From contig CAYONZ010000013.1 in assembly GCA_964405465.1 (NCBI GenBank), positions 1-64,000 of the forward strand: a stretch of 64,000 bases of DNA, read 5' to 3'. Shown here piece after piece: positions 58,163 to 64,000 of the stretch. This stretch comes from CAYONZ01 sp964405465. GTDB taxonomy: Bacteria > Bdellovibrionota > Bdellovibrionia > Bdellovibrionales > JAMPXM01. The notes under the pieces were generated by a model. It searched no databases, was not told where the DNA came from, and saw only the letters and a program-made list of their open reading frames with translations. How positions within the stretch are numbered: position 1 is the first letter of the stretch; each line of letters opens with the position of its first letter. The position numbers were made by a program, and so were the translations under genes.

Positions 58163-59380
58163 ATGGAAATGTTTTATCCTTTGGCCACATCGAGTTGGGA
58201 TGGTCTTGAAATCGAGGCCATTCAAAAAGTAATTCGCACGGGAATGTTCACGATGGGTCCATTCGTGGCTGAGTATGAAAAGAAGTTTGCCGAATTTCTT
58301 GGATCAAAATTTGCCGTGATGTGCAGCTCTGGTTCGACAGCAAATCTGCTGATGGTGGCCGCTTTATTTTATCGCAAAGAGAATCCGTTGCAACGTGGTG
58401 ATGAGGTTATTGTTCCTGCTGTCTCCTGGAGTACCACGTACTATCCCTTATATCAGTATGGGCTAAAACTCAAGTTTGTCGATATTGATCAGGAGACTCT
58501 GAACTTTGATTTGGCGGCACTTGCCAAGGCGATCTCGCCAAAAACTCGGTTGATTATGGCGGTGAACCTTCTTGGAAATCCGAACGACTTTGGCCAAATT
58601 GAAAAGATGATTGCTGGAAAAGGCATTGAGCTGATCGAAGACAATTGTGAATCGCTAGGAGCAACTTATGCTGGTTCACTGAGTGCTCCAGGCCAAGAAA
58701 AACAAACCGGTACTTTTGGCTTGATGGGCACTTATAGTAGTTTTTTTAGTCATCATATTTCAACAATGGAAGGTGGCATTGTTTCGACGGATAACGAAGA
58801 GCTTTACCATATCTTGCTTTGCTTGCGAGCGCACGGTTGGACTCGTAATTTGCCTAAGCTCAACAAGGTCACAGGGCAGAAGAGTGATAATCCATTTGAA
58901 GAGTCATTTAAGTTTGTGCTCCCTGGGTACAACGTTCGCCCGCTTGAGATGAGTGGGGCAATTGGCCTTGAACAACTGAAGAAGCTTGCAGAATTTGTTC
59001 GTGTACGTCGTGAAAATGCGGCCTGCTTTCAAGAGCTTTTTCATGGGCACCCTGATTTTTATATTCAAAAAGAGATCGGCAAAAGCAGTTGGTTCGGATT
59101 TAGTTTTGTGCTGAAGCCAAATTCGAAAATCAATCGCCTGAAGTTAATCGAAAGTCTCACTTTGGCTGGTGTTGAGTGCCGTCCCATAGTGGCCGGAAAT
59201 TTTGCAAAGAACGAAGTTTTGAAATGGTTCGATTATGAAATTTCAGGAAGCCTACCGAATGCCGACCACATTGATCAACATGGTTTTTTTGTCGGTAATC
59301 ATCAGGTGTCAATGACTTCGCAAATTAAAAAGTTGCGTGAAGCATTTGAGGTGGGCCTGAAAGTGTCTCGTGGTGTCTGA
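58163..59380 (+). CDS. colD: GDP-4-keto-6-deoxy-D-mannose 3-dehydratase
   Basis: 405 aa aminotransferase-fold enzyme. It uses PMP without a Schiff-base lysine to remove O3 from GDP-4-keto-6-deoxymannose. Where related enzymes have Lys it has a His pair (197-198) in SSFFSHHISTMEGG, the ColD hallmark. GTFGLMGT, CLRAHGWTRNLPK, SFKFVLPGYNVRPLEMSGAI and GFFVGNHQ also agree with ColD. RfbH-type CDP-sugar dehydratases also lack the Lys but differ around it. ATG 58163 follows atgaggtaaa. Confidence 0.92.
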   Translation: MEMFYPLATSSWDGLEIEAIQKVIRTGMFTMGPFVAEYEKKFAEFLGSKFAVMCSSGSTANLLMVAALFYRKENPLQRGDEVIVPAVSWSTTYYPLYQYGLKLKFVDIDQETLNFDLAALAKAISPKTRLIMAVNLLGNPNDFGQIEKMIAGKGIELIEDNCESLGATYAGSLSAPGQEKQTGTFGLMGTYSSFFSHHISTMEGGIVSTDNEELYHILLCLRAHGWTRNLPKLNKVTGQKSDNPFEESFKFVLPGYNVRPLEMSGAIGLEQLKKLAEFVRVRRENAACFQELFHGHPDFYIQKEIGKSSWFGFSFVLKPNSKINRLKLIESLTLAGVECRPIVAGNFAKNEVLKWFDYEISGSLPNADHIDQHGFFVGNHQVSMTSQIKKLREAFEVGLKVSRGV

Positions 59381-60369
59381 TGAAAATTTTGTATGTGGAC
59401 CTCGAATACGATTATGGAATGAAACATCGCGGACCAAATCAAATTGGCGGAAAAGGATTTCGAGATTGTTTTCTTCGCCTTGGGCACGAGGTCGATTTTT
59501 TCTACTATGATCAGTATCTTGAGCGAGTTTCGGAGCTTCAGGGCGCTTTGCTCGAAAAAGTGAATTCATCTCGCCCTGATCTTGTATATTTTATTTTATT
59601 TGGTGATCAGTTTTCTGTAGAAACGCTTGCACAAATTAAAATGAAAACCAAAACCATCAACTGGTTTGGCGATGATCAGTGGAGGTTTGAAACTTTCACT
59701 ACCAAGTACGCGCCGGTGATGACCTACAACGTGACGACCGATCCCTTTGCCGTGAGCAAGTATAAAAAGAACGGTTGGAATGTGGTTTTAAGTCAGTGGG
59801 CTGCTATCGACGATGATCGTCCACTCGATAAACTCAATCAATATAAGTACGATGTTAGTTTTGTTGGGGGATCGCACTCTGTTCGTAGATGGTTTGTGCA
59901 TGAGCTTGAAAAAAAAGGCATACAGGTTGCCACGTTTGGATATGGCTGGCCAAGTGGTCCTATTTCACTTGATGAGATGATCTGTCTTTTTCAACAAACT
60001 AAAATCAATTTGAATCTTTCGAATAGTACGACTCTGGATTTACGCTATCTTTTGAATTCCTATAAAAACCCAATTGTGGCGTGGCGTTCGCCGAAGTCTG
60101 CCAGCCAAATCAAAGCGAGAAATTTTGAAATTCCATATTATGGTGGATTTCAGATGACAGACTATGTGCCCACACTTGAGCGCTATCTCGAGATAGGTAA
60201 AGAAGTCGTTTGTTACCGGGATGTCGACGAGGCGATTCTTTTGATTGATTATTATTTGAAAAATGAGTCCGAGCGAGAGGCAATTCGTCAAGCCGGTTAT
60301 CAACGGGCTCGTCTGGAACATAGTTACTTTGCGAGACATCGGGCCGTATTTCGGGAGCTTGGTTTGTGA
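59380..60369 (+). CDS. CgeB-like glycosyltransferase
   Basis: 329 aa. KILYVDLEYDYG at the start, KTINWFGDDQWRFE, DVSFVGGSHSVRR and, near the C-terminus, FEIPYYGGFQMTDY with a YRDVDEAILLIDYYL segment fit the DUF3880/CgeB GT-B group. The donor is unknown; operon context suggests a sugar of the O-chain. Starts on the colD stop (TGATG) and overlaps the next gene by GTGA. Confidence 0.72.
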   Translation: MKILYVDLEYDYGMKHRGPNQIGGKGFRDCFLRLGHEVDFFYYDQYLERVSELQGALLEKVNSSRPDLVYFILFGDQFSVETLAQIKMKTKTINWFGDDQWRFETFTTKYAPVMTYNVTTDPFAVSKYKKNGWNVVLSQWAAIDDDRPLDKLNQYKYDVSFVGGSHSVRRWFVHELEKKGIQVATFGYGWPSGPISLDEMICLFQQTKINLNLSNSTTLDLRYLLNSYKNPIVAWRSPKSASQIKARNFEIPYYGGFQMTDYVPTLERYLEIGKEVVCYRDVDEAILLIDYYLKNESEREAIRQAGYQRARLEHSYFARHRAVFRELGL

Positions 60370-61439
60370 AAAAAGCAGCCCTGGTTGTCGCTCATCCCTA
60401 CACTGACGGACAGATTTTCAATCGTGAAAATACTCAGCTGAATCGAGATGGCTGTTTAGATTTCTTCTATTACTTAAAAATTAAATTGGCAGAGCAGGGG
60501 TTTGATCTCGATACGAGTGACCGTCATTCAATTGAGTCAAGTGACCTTGTTATTTACAATGAAATGCCGAAGGTCTTACCGCGCGAAATAGATAAAAAGA
60601 AGTCTGTTCTTTTTCTATTTGAAAGTGAACTGATTCGACCAGACAACTGGGACCTTGGTTCGCATCAGAGTTTTGATCAGATATTCACTTGGCATGATGG
60701 TCTAGTTGATCGAAAAAAATATTTTAAGTTTAACTTCACTCATTCTGGTCGCGTGGCCTTTCGAAGGTTTGCCGAAAAAAACTCACAAGCTAAGTTTTTT
60801 TGCACACTCATTGCTGGACATAAATCGTGTATGCATGCACTCGAACTTTACTCAAAACGTGTTCAGATCATTCGATATTTCGAAGCTCACCATCCAGACC
60901 ATTTTGAATTTTTTGGGGTAGGTTGGGATAAACATACTTTTTCTGGCGGCTTGGGGGCAAGGGTCTTAAATCGATTCACCTGGTTGCGAAAAAAAATGGC
61001 TCCTAAATTTTTGACGTATCGAGGTATGGTCAACAAGAAGTTGGAGTGCCTGCAAAATTTCAAGTTCTCGATCTGTTACGAAAATGCCAAAGAAATTCCA
61101 GGGTATATCACTGAGAAAATTTTTGATTCGATGGCTGCAGGATGTGTCCCTGTTTACTGGGGCGCTCCCAATATTCAACAGTATGTACCGGAAGAATGCT
61201 TTGTCGATCGACGTCACTTTAGGACTGATGCGGAGCTGGTTTCCTATCTTTTGCAAATGCGAGAGAGCGAATATGACTCCCGATTGAACGCCATTGCAAG
61301 TTACTTAGAAAGTCAGGCTCATCGACTTTTTGAGCCCGAGGCCGTTGCGGAGATGGTGGCAAATGATATCGTAGGGCATGCACAACAGTACTCTTCGCTT
61401 TCGAGTCAGAAAACTTCGGGTGGGGTGCGTGCAACTTAA
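60366..61439 (+). CDS. GT10-family glycosyltransferase (alpha-1,3-fucosyltransferase fold)
   Basis: 357 aa. The GT10 donor-binding core is clear: KLECLQNFKFSICYENAKEI, then GYITEKIFDSMAAGCVPVYW and GAPNI. GT10 enzymes use GDP-L-fucose. With colD beside it, GDP-L-colitose, which differs by one deoxy position, is a plausible donor. A bacterial-type N-terminal acceptor domain precedes. Probably acts at the inner-membrane face. Confidence 0.85.
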   Translation: MKKAALVVAHPYTDGQIFNRENTQLNRDGCLDFFYYLKIKLAEQGFDLDTSDRHSIESSDLVIYNEMPKVLPREIDKKKSVLFLFESELIRPDNWDLGSHQSFDQIFTWHDGLVDRKKYFKFNFTHSGRVAFRRFAEKNSQAKFFCTLIAGHKSCMHALELYSKRVQIIRYFEAHHPDHFEFFGVGWDKHTFSGGLGARVLNRFTWLRKKMAPKFLTYRGMVNKKLECLQNFKFSICYENAKEIPGYITEKIFDSMAAGCVPVYWGAPNIQQYVPEECFVDRRHFRTDAELVSYLLQMRESEYDSRLNAIASYLESQAHRLFEPEAVAEMVANDIVGHAQQYSSLSSQKTSGGVRAT

Positions 61440-62955
61440 AAAAGATTTTTTGATATTGCTGATAGGAAGATTGGGGCAGGCTGGCTTGGCCCTGGCATCG
61501 ATTCGAATTCTCACGACCTATCTTCCGAAAGACCAAGTGGGCCTGACTTATTTGGTTGCTACCATTGTCTCTTATTTTGCGCTTATTTTTATTAACCCGA
61601 TTGGCATGTACCTAAATCGGCACCTGCATCAATGGTTTTTCGAGGGCCGTTTGCTTGCGGTTTTTCGTCGCTTGAATCATTATTTTTTGCTCGTCGCTAT
61701 AATGTCTCTTCCATTGGTGGTGTTGGCTCGAGTCACATTTTCGGTTGGCGAAGGTTTGTCGGTCGTGGGTCTTTGTGTCTTGGTCTTTTTAAACCTCTGG
61801 GTTTCAACTTGGTTTCAGACTCTCGCGCCCAGTTTAAATCTTTTAGAAAAACGTTCGGTGTTCGTCTTGATCAATTTGCTGACTCAAGCCTTGGGTTTAC
61901 TTTTTTCGGTTCTCCTGATCTGGATTGTCGGTGCTGACGCATTTGTTTGGCTCATTGGGATTTTGATTTCGCAAGCCTTCGGTGCTCTTGTGGCTTTCCT
62001 TTATTTTCGGCATTTACTCTCTGCGAAACCGATACGTCCTCCTAGCGGTGAGGACGTTGATCACTCGAGAGATGAAAGGGTTGCGCTTCCTGCTGGAAAA
62101 AACAATATACGCTGGGGCGATCTGTTCACAGGTGAGCTCTTGAGATTTTGTTGGCCAATCGCGCTCACCACGGCTTTTATGTGGTCCCAAAATTCGGCCT
62201 ATCGAATTATGGTGGAGAGAAGTTTTGGGGTGACGAGCCTCGCAGGTCTTGGGGTTGGGCTGGGGGTTGCGGCGAGCGTTGCGAGTATTGTTGAGTCACT
62301 GGTGAGTCAGTATTTTCATCCGAAGTTTTATGCTGAGATCGCCAATGGCGACAAGCGAGACCGATTGGTGGCGTGGGAGACGTTTTATGTGAACGCGCTC
62401 TCTGTTTTTATGCCCTGTATGTTCTATGTTTTTTGTCTATCGAAAAGTATTTTGCGCATCCTTGTTCATGCAGATTATAGTTCCAGTTTTTTTGTTTTGT
62501 CTTTGGGCGCTTTGATTGAGTTTTTTCGAATGATTACGAATGTGGTTTATTCAATTTCGCAAAGTGAGAAAAAAACCAAATCAACAATCATGCCCTATGG
62601 CTTCGGAGCACTTACTGTGGCTGTCGGGTTGTCGGTAATTTATTTTAAAAATCTAGCGATTGATTTTGTGCCATGGATTTTGGTTTTGGCCGGACTCGTA
62701 TCCTTTGTGGCCATGGTGATGAGTATGCGCAAGCTGCAGCCACTCAAAATTCACGCTCACTTTTTAGGTCATGGTGGAGTTATGTGTTTGCCATTTGCTT
62801 TGGCCTTTTTGCCGCAATTTGAACAGGTTTTTGGAGATGGCTTTTGGATGAATTTTACAAAGTCTGCAATTTTTGGAGTCTATATGCTGGTCGTGATTTG
62901 GATTTTACAAAATCGGATTCGAAAAATGCCGGGATTCGGTTCTCCGGCAAGGTAG
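61429..62955 (+). CDS. Polysaccharide flippase-like membrane protein (Wzx/MATE-type)
   Basis: 508 aa with about twelve hydrophobic segments and little conserved motif, as usual for Wzx. ILLIGRLGQAGLALASIRIL at the start and a second repeat-like half fit polysaccharide exporters that flip undecaprenyl-linked units. GTG 61429 gives a membrane-start N-terminus and overlaps the GT10 gene by 11 nt; an ATG at 61378 would extend it by 17 residues. Confidence 0.7.
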   Translation: MQLKKDFLILLIGRLGQAGLALASIRILTTYLPKDQVGLTYLVATIVSYFALIFINPIGMYLNRHLHQWFFEGRLLAVFRRLNHYFLLVAIMSLPLVVLARVTFSVGEGLSVVGLCVLVFLNLWVSTWFQTLAPSLNLLEKRSVFVLINLLTQALGLLFSVLLIWIVGADAFVWLIGILISQAFGALVAFLYFRHLLSAKPIRPPSGEDVDHSRDERVALPAGKNNIRWGDLFTGELLRFCWPIALTTAFMWSQNSAYRIMVERSFGVTSLAGLGVGLGVAASVASIVESLVSQYFHPKFYAEIANGDKRDRLVAWETFYVNALSVFMPCMFYVFCLSKSILRILVHADYSSSFFVLSLGALIEFFRMITNVVYSISQSEKKTKSTIMPYGFGALTVAVGLSVIYFKNLAIDFVPWILVLAGLVSFVAMVMSMRKLQPLKIHAHFLGHGGVMCLPFALAFLPQFEQVFGDGFWMNFTKSAIFGVYMLVVIWILQNRIRKMPGFGSPAR

Positions 62956-62964
62956 GTTCTACTG

Positions 62965-64000
62965 CTATTTCAGAATGCCTTTCGATAGCAGGCCCGTTCG
63001 CGATGCATACTTTCTGCTGAGTAAGACAAGCAACAATGGTATTTCTCGAAAGATATCTCGAAGCGTGCTTTTTCTGAGGATTCGACTTTGAGTGGGGCTT
63101 AATTTCGACTTTGGACCACTGCCCAATTCTTTTTCTTTAATCGTTTGTTTCCACCAGAGAATTTTGTGTTTAAAAACGTAAATCTCAACAAGGCGAGCAA
63201 GGCCACAATTATCTGATTTAGGGTTTGGTCGAGATTTAGGCAAGAAAAATGTCTTCCGCAAAAATCGAGCAAGACTCAGTATGGCTCGAAGGTCTATGGC
63301 GACAGAGCCGTTGCTAGAGTGTCGGCGATAAGACATTAAAGGTTCTGCGAGCCAACATATTTTACCTCTTTGGCCAATTTTGATAATGAAGCTCACATCA
63401 GCATGCTTGTTGCCTTCGCACCATTTCATTTGCAGATTTGTTAATGCGCTTGTTTTGTAGATGTAACTAGGAAATGGCACATGCCCCATTTCGGGTCTTA
63501 GGTAATGACTCGCGACTTGTGCCGGGGATTCAATGTTAAAAGAATTTTGCAAATTTTCATCAAAACGCTGTTGGGTCAACTTTGTGCCTTCGATAATCCA
63601 AGCATTGCAACCCACTGCTGCAAGCTGATTGTCAGTGGCAAAAGTGTTCATCATTTGGGTCAATGCCGTCGGCTGTAAAACGTCATCATCATGAAACATC
63701 ATAAAATAGGGAGCCGTCACTTCGCTGATAATTTGGTTGTGATGGTCGAGCACTGAAAGGCTAGGTCTCCTTCGTCGGATGCTAAGGCTTCTCTTTTTTT
63801 TCAGATTTGGTTGAACAGTTGTAGCTTCGATATTTTCTAAATTCAGTAACAGCTCATTGGAAAACCTTGATCGGACAAGGTCAAACACCTGATCTGAGGT
63901 AGAGTTGTCGGATAAAATGACTTCAAAGTGTGGGTAGTCTTGAGCAAAAACCGAGCGTAGTGCCTCCTCGATATACTCCGGTCGGTTGTAGCTCATTAAA
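62965..64000 (-). CDS. GT2 glycosyltransferase (5' truncated)
   Basis: At least 345 codons; the frame is open to the window edge upstream of Met at 63996, and the usual preceding beta strand (V-x-(V/I)-(L/M)) must lie outside. SYNRPEYIEEALRSVFAQDY, VILSDNS and MFHDDDVLQPTA (metal-binding acidic run) define a GT2/GT-A enzyme. Minus strand, converging on the flippase gene. The C-terminal 120 residues are basic and unassigned. Confidence 0.85.
   Translation of the reverse strand, partial: LMSYNRPEYIEEALRSVFAQDYPHFEVILSDNSTSDQVFDLVRSRFSNELLLNLENIEATTVQPNLKKKRSLSIRRRRPSLSVLDHHNQIISEVTAPYFMMFHDDDVLQPTALTQMMNTFATDNQLAAVGCNAWIIEGTKLTQQRFDENLQNSFNIESPAQVASHYLRPEMGHVPFPSYIYKTSALTNLQMKWCEGNKHADVSFIIKIGQRGKICWLAEPLMSYRRHSSNGSVAIDLRAILSLARFLRKTFFLPKSRPNPKSDNCGLARLVEIYVFKHKILWWKQTIKEKELGSGPKSKLSPTQSRILRKSTLRDIFREIPLLLVLLSRKYASRTGLLSKGILK

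Overview
The window looks like part of a draft genome or metagenome bin from a Bdellovibrio-like (Bdellovibrionota / former deltaproteobacterial) Gram-negative bacterium. The evidence is an NtrY/NtrX two-component pair, a thrU-tyrU-glyT-thrT-tuf tRNA operon of the proteobacterial type, a giant Calx-beta lipoprotein, and a large O-antigen locus. The taxonomic call is inference. Two runs of exactly 100 N (2764-2863 and 35778-35877) are scaffold gaps, and each sits inside a short tandem repeat.

Region 1 (1-4500) holds a 5'-truncated NtrY sensor kinase, its sigma54-type regulator NtrX with a degenerate GAFTGA loop, a repeat-bearing gap, then pyrF overlapping an RlmB-type rRNA methyltransferase.

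Region 2 (about 4530-33860) is one uninterrupted plus-strand block of gene-expression genes: tRNA-Thr(UGU), Tyr, Gly, Thr(GGU), tuf, tRNA-Trp, secE, nusG, rplKAJL, rpoBC, rpsLG, fusA, then the S10, spc and alpha clusters through rplQ. Order is close to canonical. Three departures stand out: rplX (L24) is absent between rplN and rplE, tufA is absent after fusA, and the encoded EF-G has lost both signature loops at the tip of domain IV. rpmD and rpmJ are present as very short genes.

Region 3 (33861-36395) holds a small thioredoxin-fold gene whose 5' end carries a 12-T tract, metF on the opposite strand, and a roughly 1.1 kb non-coding stretch dominated by a 26-bp minisatellite.

Region 4 (36396-45200, minus strand) is one 2,934-codon gene for a lipoprotein with about 20 Calx-beta repeats and a C-terminal TolB-like propeller. 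It contains a recent 1,362-nt-period internal duplication.

Region 5 (45201-64000) is a surface-polysaccharide locus. It encodes a WbpE-like aminotransferase, a Wzy/WaaL-type membrane protein, the full dTDP-L-rhamnose set (rfbD, rfbC, rfbB, rfbA), a two-domain GT2 enzyme, an inverted SDR plus RfbC-like pair, a gmd-fcl/colC-colD cluster that reads as a GDP-L-colitose pathway, a CgeB-like glycosyltransferase, a GT10 (fucosyltransferase-family) enzyme, a Wzx-like flippase and a 5'-truncated GT2 gene. Together these would make a rhamnose- and colitose-containing O-chain, with sugar nucleotide synthesis, transfer, flipping and polymerisation or ligation all encoded here.

The plus strand looks G+T rich throughout, even across minus-strand genes, which suggests it is the leading replication strand. 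TTG and GTG starts are common. All domain calls and alignments were made by eye; no searches were run.
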